A stretch of DNA of 32,091 nt, from the NCBI GenBank assembly GCA_024641185.1, contig JAHEDO010000002.1, positions 1 to 32,091 of the forward strand. The letters run 5' to 3'. This DNA is from Burkholderiaceae bacterium (GTDB lineage Bacteria; Pseudomonadota; Gammaproteobacteria; Burkholderiales; Burkholderiaceae_E). Shown one piece after another: positions 8,446-16,638 of the stretch; position 1 is the first letter of the stretch; each line of letters begins with the position of its first letter. Made by a program: the position numbers and the translations under genes. Below the pieces are notes generated by a model. That model made no database searches and was not told the DNA's origin. It worked only from the letters and a program-made list of their open reading frames with translations.

Positions 8446-9804
8446 ATGACTTCGATTCTGCATCGCTCGATCCGGGACGAACTGCCTCGCGCGGTCGCCG
8501 GCGACGGCCCGTTCCTGATCGACGACCAGGGCAGGCGCTACCTCGACGCCTGCGGCGGCGCCGCGGTTTCCTGCCTCGGACACAGCCATCCGGCGGTCAT
8601 CGCCGCGATCCGGGCGCAGGCCGAGCGCCTGTGCTACGCGCACACCAGTTTCTTCACAAGCGAGCCGGCCGAGGAACTCGCGGAGCACCTGCTCGCCCGC
8701 GCGCCCGAGGGACTGTCGCACGCTTACTTCGTGTCGGGCGGCTCGGAGGCGGTCGAGGCGGCGCTGAAGATGGCGCGCCAGTACTTCGTCGAGATCGGGC
8801 AGCCGCAGCGCAGCGTCTTCGTGTCGCGCCGGCAGAGCTACCACGGCAATACGCTGGGCGCGCTCGCGGTCGGCGGCAACGAGTGGCGGCGCGCGCAGTT
8901 CGCGCCCTTGCTGATCGACACGGTGCAGGTGTCGCCCTGCTATGAATACCGGGACCGCCTTGCCGACGAGTCTCCCGAAGCGTACGGCCAGCGGCTGGCC
9001 GCCGAACTCGACGAGACGCTGCGCCGAGTCGGCCCGGATCGCGTGATCGCTTTCGTCGCCGAAACCGTGGGCGGCGCGACCGCGGGTGTGCTCACGCCGG
9101 TTCCGGGCTACTTCCGCGGAGTGCGCGAGGTCTGCGACCGGCACGGCGTGCTGCTGATCCTCGACGAGGTGATGTGCGGGATGGGCCGCACCGGCAGCCT
9201 GTACGCATGCGAACAGGAAGGCGTGGCGCCCGACATCGTCACGATCGCCAAAGGCCTGGGCGCGGGCTACCAGCCGATCGGCGCCGCGCTGCTGTCGCGC
9301 CGGATCTTCGATGCGTTCAGCCAGGGCTCGGGTTTCTTCCAGCACGGCCACACCTACCTCGGGCACGTGCTTGCCTGCACCGCGGCGCTCGAGGTGCAGC
9401 GCACGATCGAGCGCGAAGGGCTGCTCGAGAACGTGAAGCGGCTGGGCGCCACCTTCGAGGGCCTGCTGCGCGAGCGCTTCGGCGCGCATCCGCACGTGGG
9501 CGACATCCGCGGCCGCGGTTTCTTCCGCGGCATGGAGTTCGTCGCCGACCGCGCGAGCAAGGCGCCCTTCGATCCGTCGCTCAAGGTGCACGCAAGGATC
9601 AAGAAGGCGGCGATGGCGCAGGGGCTGATGACCTACCCGATGGGCGGAACGCTGGACGGGCGGCGCGGCGATCACCTGCTGCTCGCGCCGCCGTTCATCG
9701 TCGGAGAGGAGCACCTGGTGATGATCGTCGATCGGCTCGGCGCGGCGCTGGACGCGGTCGTGCAGGGTTTGCCCCGCGAGGCCTTCGCCGCCGCCGGGCA
9801 CTGA
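8446..9804 (+). CDS. Class-III PLP-dependent aminotransferase (aspartate aminotransferase family)
   Basis: 'YLDACGGAAVSCLGHSHPAVIAAI', 'YFVSGGSEAVEAALKMARQY', 'LLILDEVMCGMGRTG', 'TIAKGLGAGYQPIGA' (PLP lysine region). Confidence 0.93.
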   Translation: MTSILHRSIRDELPRAVAGDGPFLIDDQGRRYLDACGGAAVSCLGHSHPAVIAAIRAQAERLCYAHTSFFTSEPAEELAEHLLARAPEGLSHAYFVSGGSEAVEAALKMARQYFVEIGQPQRSVFVSRRQSYHGNTLGALAVGGNEWRRAQFAPLLIDTVQVSPCYEYRDRLADESPEAYGQRLAAELDETLRRVGPDRVIAFVAETVGGATAGVLTPVPGYFRGVREVCDRHGVLLILDEVMCGMGRTGSLYACEQEGVAPDIVTIAKGLGAGYQPIGAALLSRRIFDAFSQGSGFFQHGHTYLGHVLACTAALEVQRTIEREGLLENVKRLGATFEGLLRERFGAHPHVGDIRGRGFFRGMEFVADRASKAPFDPSLKVHARIKKAAMAQGLMTYPMGGTLDGRRGDHLLLAPPFIVGEEHLVMIVDRLGAALDAVVQGLPREAFAAAGH

Positions 9805-9823
9805 CCACGGCAGCCGAATCGGT

Positions 9824-11059
9824 TCATCCGGCGGGGCGCGGCTCCACCCGCCACATCAGCAGCAGCGCGAACGGCAGCGACTGGATCAGCACCCATACCA
9901 GCAGCGCGTGCCGGAACGCCGCGACCTCTGCGTCGCCCAGCGCCCGGAACGCGTCGATCGCGACGCCGAACAGCCACTGGCAGACGAAGATGCCGACGAA
10001 GATCAGCAGGTTGAACGCGGTGTACGCGCGCCCGGTGAGCGCCGGCGGAAAGGTCATGCTGACGTGCGGCTGCACGATGATGTAGCCGGTGCTCGCGATC
10101 GCGAACGGCAGCCACAGGACCCAGGCCCATGACGCGTCGATCAGCGCGATCGAAAGCTGCAGCAGCAGCACCACGGTGGTCGAGACCGAGATGATCCGCA
10201 GCGTCGACCAGCCGGTCTTGGCCAGCCGCGGCAGCAGCCACCCCAACCCGAGGTAGCCGAACAGCAGCACCAGGTTGAAGATGAACAGCGCCTGCGCGGC
10301 CTGTGCCTTGCCCATCCCCAGCACCTGGGTGAACCAGGGGCCGGCCCACAGGCTCTGCATCGAGATGAAGGTGCCCTGGATCACGATCGCGGTCAGGCCG
10401 AAGCGCCAGAAATAGGGATCGGCGAACACCTCCCGGTAGCCGTTCCACACCGACCCGGGCTGCGCCGGATGCACCGCCCGTTCCTCGTCCCTCGGCACGA
10501 ACACCCGGATCGCGGTCGACGCCACCAGCATCAAAGCCGCCGCCAGCCAGAACACGCCGCGCCAGCCGGCGATCGACAACGCGGCCTGCACCGGCACGGT
10601 CGAGGTCAGCGCTCCGGCGGTGCCCACGACCAGCATCCAGGCGGCGAGCTGCTGCTGGCGCTCGGCCGGATACCAGAAGCGATAGCCTTTGAGCGCCGAC
10701 ATCAGCGCTCCCGCCACGCCGGCGCCGATCAACGCGCGCCCCAGCCAGAGCATGGCGACGTTCTGGGCCAGCGCGAAGGTCACGCAACCTGCCGCCGCGA
10801 CCACCAGCAGGCTCGAGTCGGTGCGCCGCGAGCCGAAGCGGTCGAGCCATATGCCCAGCGGGAGCTGCAGCAGCGCGAATCCGAAGAAGTACGCCGACGA
10901 GAGTGACCCGAGCTGAGCGTGGCTGAGCCCGAAATCGGCGACCAGCTCGGGCGCGATCACCGCGTTCACCGAACGCAGCGCGTAGGACATGAAGTAGCCG
11001 CCGGCGAAGCACGCGAAGACGCGAAGGGCCATCGCACCCTTCAACGGAGGAGTGTTCAC
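9824..11059 (-). CDS. MFS transporter
   Basis: 411 aa, about 12 hydrophobic segments; 'LSSAYFFGFALLQLPLGIWLDRFGSRR' MFS motif. Confidence 0.9.
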   Translation of the reverse strand: MNTPPLKGAMALRVFACFAGGYFMSYALRSVNAVIAPELVADFGLSHAQLGSLSSAYFFGFALLQLPLGIWLDRFGSRRTDSSLLVVAAAGCVTFALAQNVAMLWLGRALIGAGVAGALMSALKGYRFWYPAERQQQLAAWMLVVGTAGALTSTVPVQAALSIAGWRGVFWLAAALMLVASTAIRVFVPRDEERAVHPAQPGSVWNGYREVFADPYFWRFGLTAIVIQGTFISMQSLWAGPWFTQVLGMGKAQAAQALFIFNLVLLFGYLGLGWLLPRLAKTGWSTLRIISVSTTVVLLLQLSIALIDASWAWVLWLPFAIASTGYIIVQPHVSMTFPPALTGRAYTAFNLLIFVGIFVCQWLFGVAIDAFRALGDAEVAAFRHALLVWVLIQSLPFALLLMWRVEPRPAG

Positions 11060-11062
11060 AGG

Positions 11063-11608
11063 TCAGGACCCCGGCTGCAGCAGTCTGAACGATTCGAAAA
11101 AGGTCCGGGCCTCTTCGCGCGGGAACCCCGACCCGATCACCACCCACTGATAAGCGCGTGTTCCGCTCGCGGTGAAACCGGCGAACATCGTCGCCGGCCT
11201 GCCCTGCGCGTTGCCGCTCGCTTCGACGCGGACCGCCGGCACCTGCCCGCGCGCAGCGCCGGTCGCGTCGATCACCGTCACGCTGCGCTCTTCGACCGCG
11301 TTCTCGGTTCCGCCGATATTGCGCACCATGCCCGAGCGCATCGCCGCCCGCGCCTTCTCCCGTGTCGCCGGCTGATCGTCGGGGAGCGTCGCGACCGCGA
11401 CGGTGAAAGAGGCCTCGCCGACGCGCGCGCCCTGCATCGTCATCGACACCTCGATCTCGTCGAGCCGGATCCCGCGGGTCATCGACACGGGCTTGCCCGG
11501 CAGCAACACCAGATAGCCGTCGCCGGACGAGCGCACCTCGCGCCAGTTGTATTCGGGCGAGCAGGCCGCGAGCAGGGTCGCCGCCAGCGCGGCCAATGCG
11601 AGTCGCAT
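11063..11608 (-). CDS. Putative lipoprotein of unknown function
   Basis: MRLALAALAATLLAACSPEYNW: signal peptide with lipobox LLAAC; 181 aa; just upstream of the MFS gene on the same strand. Confidence 0.75.
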   Translation of the reverse strand: MRLALAALAATLLAACSPEYNWREVRSSGDGYLVLLPGKPVSMTRGIRLDEIEVSMTMQGARVGEASFTVAVATLPDDQPATREKARAAMRSGMVRNIGGTENAVEERSVTVIDATGAARGQVPAVRVEASGNAQGRPATMFAGFTASGTRAYQWVVIGSGFPREEARTFFESFRLLQPGS

Positions 11609-11716
11609 CGGTTAATCTTAGCAGCGCCGCATCGGCCGCGATGGCCGTGGGCCGCGCGGGAGGCGACGCGCCAGTCGCAAGCCGCCGGCGCTCAGACCCC
11701 GGAGGAAAGATCCGCC

Positions 11717-12043
11717 ATGCTCTACGAGTTCAAGTCCCGAGCCACCGGCAACCTGGTAATGACGCAGAAGGTGGCCGAGCGACTGCTGGCGATCATCGGA
11801 AAGGCGCCCGGGCCCACAGGCATCATCCTGCCGGCGCAGATGCCGGCGGCGATCCAGGCGCTGGAGGCCGCGATCGCCGCCGAACGCGCGCACCCGCAGG
11901 CCGAGGAAGCCGACACCGACAACGACGGCGAGCGCGACCCGGAGCGCTCGCCGGCGATTACGCTCGCTCAGCGCGCCTGGCCGCTGATCGACATGATCAG
12001 GACCGCGGCGGCCGCCGAGCGCGAGATCACCTGGGGCGTGTGA
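11717..12043 (+). CDS. DUF1840-like small protein
   Basis: MLYEFKSRATGNLVMTQKVAERLLAIIGKAPGPTGIILPAQMPAAIQALEAAI...AWPLIDMIRTAAAAEREITWGV; preceded by AGGAAAG. Confidence 0.8.
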   Translation: MLYEFKSRATGNLVMTQKVAERLLAIIGKAPGPTGIILPAQMPAAIQALEAAIAAERAHPQAEEADTDNDGERDPERSPAITLAQRAWPLIDMIRTAAAAEREITWGV

Positions 12044-12049
12044 CGCGGC

Positions 12050-13159
12050 TCAGCCTTCGCGCATCAGCCGCCAGTAGTCGATCTTCATCATCAGCGCCGC
12101 GCCGGCGATCAGCGACACGAAGGTGATCAGCGATCCGAGCGCGAGCGTCGACATGCCCGACAGGCCCTGACCGATCGTGCAGCCCATCGCGGTGATGCCG
12201 CCGAAGCCCATCAGGATCGCGCCCAGCACGTGGCGCTTCAAATCGGCCGCATTCGGGAAGCTCTCCTCGCGATAAGTGCGCGAGATCAGCGCCCACGCGA
12301 GCGAACCCGCCACGATGCCCAGCGCGGTGGCGATGCCGAAGGTCACGTGCTTGCTGGTGTCGCTCCAGAACATCAGCAGCTCCAGCGTGTACGCGAACGG
12401 CGCGACCAGCGACAGCGACTCGGCGCGGTTGCTGTTGGTGGCGATGAACGCCTCCTCCAGCGTCTTCGGGTGCTCCGCGATGTAGCCCAGGTGCCCGGTC
12501 ACGTACCAGCCGCCGACCACGGTCAGACCGACGACGATCCCGCCGATCAGGGTGTCCCGCTGCCAGACGTGGCGATTGGCGAGCACGAACACGAGCAGCA
12601 CGATGCCGATCGCCAGCGGCAGCCACATGTCGGTGGTGCCGCGCTCCCAGCCCATCGCCGACGACAGCAGCGCGGGAATGTCCTGCGTCTTCTCGAACCT
12701 CACCGAGAGCTTGTCGAAGGTGTTGACCCGCCAGACCCCGAACAGACCCTTGAGCGTCACGTAGGCCGAAAACCCCAGCACGATGAAGACGACGAGCGAC
12801 TTCAGGTTGCCGCCGCCGATGCGGATCAGCGTCTTGCTGGTGCAGCCCGAGGCCAGGGTCATGCCGACACCGAACAGCACGCCGCCGACTATGTTCGACA
12901 TCCAGATGAGATTGGGGCCGGTGTAGATCGACTTCCGGATGTCGACGAGGCCGCCCATCTGCAATGCCCAGACGCCCAGGATCGCGACCGCGATCGCGAG
13001 CAGCCACATCCGCATGCGGGTCCAGTCGCCCATGTTGACGACGTCGGACACCGCCCCCATCGTGCAGAAATTGGTCTTGTTGCCGATGAAGCCGAAGACC
13101 GCGCCGAGCACGAAGCCCAGCCAGACGATCAGCGTCGCCGAAGGCACCTCTGCGTCCAT
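12050..13159 (-). CDS. YeeE/YedE (TsuA-like) family sulfur-compound transporter
   Basis: Polytopic 369 aa; Cys-containing motifs 'NKTNFCTMG', 'GMTLASGCTSKTLIRIGGGNLKSLVVF', 'GITAMGCTIGQGLSG' characteristic of the family. Confidence 0.92.
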   Translation of the reverse strand: MDAEVPSATLIVWLGFVLGAVFGFIGNKTNFCTMGAVSDVVNMGDWTRMRMWLLAIAVAILGVWALQMGGLVDIRKSIYTGPNLIWMSNIVGGVLFGVGMTLASGCTSKTLIRIGGGNLKSLVVFIVLGFSAYVTLKGLFGVWRVNTFDKLSVRFEKTQDIPALLSSAMGWERGTTDMWLPLAIGIVLLVFVLANRHVWQRDTLIGGIVVGLTVVGGWYVTGHLGYIAEHPKTLEEAFIATNSNRAESLSLVAPFAYTLELLMFWSDTSKHVTFGIATALGIVAGSLAWALISRTYREESFPNAADLKRHVLGAILMGFGGITAMGCTIGQGLSGMSTLALGSLITFVSLIAGAALMMKIDYWRLMREG

Positions 13160-13248
13160 TGTTCCCTCCCCCTGTGCGTGTTGGCGCCATGTTCGGCAGC
13201 GGGCGCCTCGCCGTCCATACCCCGATCGGGTGGCTTCTCTCGCGGCGC

Positions 13249-14391
13249 TCAGGCCGCCCAGGCATCGGTGAAGGAGGAAAGCGTTCCGGCGATCCGGTCA
13301 TGATACCGGGCGCGAAACACCAGCCGGCGGTGCTCCGGCGAATCGCTGAAGGCATCGCGCTCGTGCAGCACATTGTTGCAGACGATGCCCATGCCGGGCT
13401 CGAGCCGCAGGCTGTGGACGTAGGGCGCGGCCGCATCGAGCACCGCGCGCAGAGCGTCCACCGCGGCGCGCGTCGCCGGATCATCGTGCCAGGCGATGCT
13501 GCGGGTGCGCGCGGTGTAGCGCATGTGCAGATCGCCGCTCGCTGCGAGCAGCGAGAAGACCGGGCCGGACCGGGCGCGGCGCGCCACGTCGCCCGCAACG
13601 GCGGCGCCGGCATTCGAACCGGCGCCCGCGCCCGCGTCTGCGTTTGCGTCTGCGTCTGCGTTTGCGTTTGCGTTTGCGTCTGCGTCTGCGTCTGCGTTTG
13701 CGTTTGCGTCTGCGTCTGCGTCTGCACCGGCACCGGCCGCGGTGTCGGCAGCTGCACCGGTGGCGGCGTCCGCCACCGCCTCTCGCGGCGGAATGAGCAT
13801 CGCGTCGTGGGCCGACAGCGCCCGAACGAAAGCCGGATCGGCGTCCCGCAACAGGATGTAGGCGATCTCGTGGTCGAGCAGCCGGTTGCCGCCGCCCTGC
13901 TCGGCGCGCTCGGCGCAGTGCAGCAGCATCGCGTTGATGTTGCGCCGCGGCTCGTTGTAGTAGCCGTCCGTGTGCCACCTGATCGGTCGGTCGGTATACG
14001 GGATGAACTCGCTGCGCGTGCCGCGCTCGCTGACCATGAGGCTGCTGATCCCGTCCTCGTCGGCCAGCCAGTTCGCGTCGAGGCTGCGAAGGCCCAGCTG
14101 CTCCCCGAGCCGTCGTGCGATCTCCTTGTCGGGCTCGCGGCGCCGGCTCGCGTAGACCGCCATGTTCGAGACCCGGCAGCGCTCGACGATCGCGGCCTGC
14201 TCGGCAGCGCTCAGCCGGGTCGGGTCCCCGACCTCGACGATCAGCGCCTGCGCGCCGGCGGGTGCGCGGGCGAGCTTCCAGTCGCGCCAGCGTCGGTACG
14301 ACGCCTCGTCGTCCAGCGCGAACGGGCTCCGCGCGCGCCCCTGGCGGTCGTCCACAGGGTGGGCAGGGCGGAAGTCCGAGCCGGAAACCAT
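13249..14391 (-). CDS. TauD/TfdA family Fe(II)/2-oxoglutarate-type dioxygenase with low-complexity insert
   Basis: From ATG at 14391 (MVSGSDFRPAHPVDDRQG...). 'IRWHTDGYY' (HxD), 'NNVLHERDAF' (distal His) and 'RLVFRARYHDRI' (Arg) match the TauD facial triad and 2-OG Arg. The 790-aa track ORF is a read-through open frame. Confidence 0.85.
   Translation of the reverse strand: MVSGSDFRPAHPVDDRQGRARSPFALDDEASYRRWRDWKLARAPAGAQALIVEVGDPTRLSAAEQAAIVERCRVSNMAVYASRRREPDKEIARRLGEQLGLRSLDANWLADEDGISSLMVSERGTRSEFIPYTDRPIRWHTDGYYNEPRRNINAMLLHCAERAEQGGGNRLLDHEIAYILLRDADPAFVRALSAHDAMLIPPREAVADAATGAAADTAAGAGADADADANANADADADANANANADADANADAGAGAGSNAGAAVAGDVARRARSGPVFSLLAASGDLHMRYTARTRSIAWHDDPATRAAVDALRAVLDAAAPYVHSLRLEPGMGIVCNNVLHERDAFSDSPEHRRLVFRARYHDRIAGTLSSFTDAWAA
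13634..13723. repeat. Hexanucleotide tandem repeat, 15 units of GCGTCT/GCGTTT, inside the dioxygenase gene
   Basis: Counted directly: 15 contiguous units; on minus strand (GCAGAC/GCAAAC)n encodes (AD/AN)15. Confidence 0.95.
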
Positions 14392-14405
14392 GTCGTGCGC
14401 AGGCC

Positions 14406-15014
14406 CTACTCGCCCGCGTCGCCGCCGCGCCGAGGTTTGGGCTCGATCCCCAGCAGTCCGCGCATCGACTTCTCCATGACGTCCACGCACTCCGGCCCCT
14501 CGACGGTCATCGCCTGGTCGAGCGCCCAGCGGCGATCGTCCGGGTCGGCCAGGGTGTCGGTCAGCAGGTGCCCGAAATGGCGCAGCATCGCGAACTCCGG
14601 GCCGTCGTCCCGATAGTCGAAATCCGCGTACTCGGCGGCGCGCTGATTGAATCGGTCGATGAAGCGCTTGCGGTACCCGCCGTCCGGCGCCGGACCGAGC
14701 AGATCGTCGAAACTGTCCTGCAATAGCTCGCCCACCCGCGTGACCAGCGTCGACGTGAAGACCTCGCGTGCGGCTCCCGGGTCGTGGCGGTAGGCGATGC
14801 GGTCGGCGACGACCACCAGGAAGCACAGCAGCTCGACGAGCACCATCAGATAGTCGGGCCCGGCGGCGACGTCGAAGTTGCCCTTGCGCAGGTTCTTCAG
14901 CCGCGCGTCCGCGATTCGCCAGACGATGGCGGCCAGCGCGTTGGCCACCTGCGCCGGGTCGCGCGGCGTCGCGTCGCGAAACCAGTGGGTCTTCAGTTTG
15001 ATGCCAGGGCGCAA
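14406..15014 (-). CDS. Conserved-looking protein of unknown function
   Basis: 202 aa: MRPGIKLKTHWFRDATPRDPAQVANALAAIVWRIADARLKNLRKGNFDVAAGPDYLMVLVELLCFLVVVADRIAYRHDP...; 14-bp gap to the dioxygenase start and 30-bp gap to the TusA gene. Confidence 0.75.
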   Translation of the reverse strand: MRPGIKLKTHWFRDATPRDPAQVANALAAIVWRIADARLKNLRKGNFDVAAGPDYLMVLVELLCFLVVVADRIAYRHDPGAAREVFTSTLVTRVGELLQDSFDDLLGPAPDGGYRKRFIDRFNQRAAEYADFDYRDDGPEFAMLRHFGHLLTDTLADPDDRRWALDQAMTVEGPECVDVMEKSMRGLLGIEPKPRRGGDAGE

Positions 15015-15044
15015 GCGCGTGGTCTCCGGTCGGTGCGGCGCGAG

Positions 15045-15533
15045 TCAGGCCTTGCGGATGTAGAACTCCCAGTCGTGCGAGCCGAACTCGACCACGTCCT
15101 CGAGCTTGCAGCCGGTGACCCTGGCCCAGCCCTCGACGTCGGCGCGCGCGCCCGGGCAGTTGCTGACCAGCCGGAGGATCTCGCCCGAGGCCATTCCCCC
15201 CAGCACCTTCTTGGCCTCGAGGATCGGGCCCGGGCAAACCGAGCCGCGCATGTCGAGCGAAACCTGCGGTTCCAGCTCGGGGCGTCGACCGCGGCGAACG
15301 TAGTAGCCGGTGGCACCGCTGGTCAGCCGCTCGGTCTTCACCACCTGGTTGCCGGTGCGCTCGGCCCAGGTATGGAGCTCGTCCATGGTCGCCGGGCAGT
15401 CGGAGATCAGCAGCAGGACCTCCCCCTCGGCGAGTTCCATGACGATCTTCTTCGCGCCGATGATCGGGCCGGGACAGCTCACCCCGGACAGATCGAGCGT
15501 GACGCCGGGACTGACAGCGGGCGATTGGGCCAT
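15045..15533 (-). CDS. Tandem (two-domain) TusA/SirA-family sulfurtransferase
   Basis: 162 aa with two complete repeats: 'LDLSGVSCPGPIIGAKKIVMELAEGEVLLLISDCPATMDELHTWAERTGNQVV' and 'LDMRGSVCPGPILEAKKVLGGMASGEILRLVSNCPGARADVEGWARVTGCKL'; both have the CPxP catalytic motif. Confidence 0.93.
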   Translation of the reverse strand: MAQSPAVSPGVTLDLSGVSCPGPIIGAKKIVMELAEGEVLLLISDCPATMDELHTWAERTGNQVVKTERLTSGATGYYVRRGRRPELEPQVSLDMRGSVCPGPILEAKKVLGGMASGEILRLVSNCPGARADVEGWARVTGCKLEDVVEFGSHDWEFYIRKA

Positions 15534-15575
15534 GATGATTCCTCTTCAGGTGAACTGCGGGGCGGCCGCGGCGGC

Positions 15576-16217
15576 TCAGTCGATACCGCTGATGATCTTG
15601 TGGGGCAGGAAGATTCCGCAACCGAGCCCGCGCAGTTCGCCCAGCCCGCGCCGCTGCATCAGCAGCGACTGCAGGGGGCGCAACTGGTGCAGAACGACCC
15701 CGGCGCCGCTGATCGGGACCCCGCCGGCGCGCACCGTGCGCATTCTCCCGCAGATGAACCGCAGCGGCACGTCGAGCGCCTCGAGCATCGTCTGCACCGT
15801 CTCCTGATGCTCGAGCTCGTCCGCGGCGCCGGTCGCGACGAAATGCGCCGACAGCGTCGGATAGGGCTCCAGGGCGCGCGACCTGGCCGTGCCGATGTCG
15901 ATCTGCTCGCCTTCGACCGTCAGCGACTGCCCGGTCAGGCGCATCGCGTCCGTGCCGCGCGCGCCCGGCAGCCGCAGCGTCAATCGCGCACGCCGCGACA
16001 GCAGCAGGCCTGCGTCGGTCATCGCCCCCCGAATCGGATGCACGCCCGCACCCGGCTCGTCGGCCAGCCAGGGCAGGCGTTCCAGCAGCGCGGCCCAGAG
16101 CAGCGCGTGATAGTCGCGGGGCAGCCGGGTGCCGCGCAGCTCGAACACCAGGTCGAGGATCTCGTCGCCCGCCGCATCCGGCGGGTCGTCCCGGCCGACG
16201 ATAGGCGCATCGGTCAT
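15576..16217 (-). CDS. Cas6/Cmx6 (type I-MYXAN)-like protein, not associated with a CRISPR array in this window
   Basis: MTDAPIVGRDDPPDAAGDEILDLVFELRGTRLPRDYHALLWAALLERLPWLADEPGAGVHPIRGA...RRARLTLRLPG...GLGELRGLGCGIFLPHK; 'L.RDYHALLWAALLERLPWL....GVHPIRG' and the C-terminal glycine-rich 'GLG..RGLGCGIF' match what I know of the Cmx6 (TIGR02807) family. ATGA overlap with the upstream gene. Confidence 0.75.
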   Translation of the reverse strand: MTDAPIVGRDDPPDAAGDEILDLVFELRGTRLPRDYHALLWAALLERLPWLADEPGAGVHPIRGAMTDAGLLLSRRARLTLRLPGARGTDAMRLTGQSLTVEGEQIDIGTARSRALEPYPTLSAHFVATGAADELEHQETVQTMLEALDVPLRFICGRMRTVRAGGVPISGAGVVLHQLRPLQSLLMQRRGLGELRGLGCGIFLPHKIISGID

Positions 16218-16450
16218 TGCGGCTCCTGCCCGGCCTGTGGCTGCGACCCCGCCCATCGCGTCAGCGCCTCGCCCCAGGCGGCGGCGGAAGCCGGGTCGAT
16301 GTCGAACACGGTGAAGCGCCGGCCCTCTCGGATCCGGATCCTGAGCAGGCTCATTCCTCCGCCGGGGTAGTCGACCTGCTGCAGCTCGATCTCCTGGCCG
16401 CCGAGCGGCACCCGGAGCTTGTCGAGATTCGTGATTGTGAGTTTATCCAT
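16214..16450 (-). CDS. Small conserved protein (possibly DUF6967-like), unknown function
   Basis: MDKLTITNLDKLRVPLGGQEIELQQVDYPGGGMSLLRIRIREGRRFTVFDIDPASAAAWGEALTRWAGSQPQAGQEPQ; first gene of the operon; stop overlaps the Cas6-like start. Confidence 0.7.
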   Translation of the reverse strand: MDKLTITNLDKLRVPLGGQEIELQQVDYPGGGMSLLRIRIREGRRFTVFDIDPASAAAWGEALTRWAGSQPQAGQEPQ

Positions 16451-16514
16451 GGCGCACCGGCGATTGGGCAAGTTTGCGCGTCCCGCGTCCATAACCAGTG
16501 CCGGGGATCGCCTC

Positions 16515-16529
16515 TACCCCAATTGGGTA
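16515..16529. promoter_or_regulatory. Inverted repeat in the divergent dsrA promoter region (candidate regulator site)
   Basis: TACCCCAATTGGGTA (within CTACCC-CAATT-GGGTAG, 16514-16530); resembles paired NarL-type half sites TACYYMT but with spacing 1 rather than 2. Confidence 0.4.
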
Positions 16530-16638
16530 GCTGCCCGCCCCCCATCAGGTCGTTAAGAATAGCCGAGGAGGGGGATGGTCGCAGATACGCGCGATTCGTA
16601 GGATCGATGCGTAGCCTGCCGCCGTGCCGGTCGATTAC

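Noticed and set aside
12027-13757. ORF beginning with QTQTQTQT... on minus strand (576 aa)
   Set aside because: Out-of-frame reading of the hexanucleotide repeat and of the dioxygenase/YeeE genes; the true frames have clear catalytic motifs.
13159-14616. Plus-strand ORF with (CV)n tract
   Set aside because: Antisense frame through the hexanucleotide repeat; no domain support.
13249-15621. 790-aa ORF as a single fusion protein
   Set aside because: Its N-terminal 410 residues are out-of-frame translation of the tandem TusA and unknown genes; the dioxygenase proper starts at 14391.
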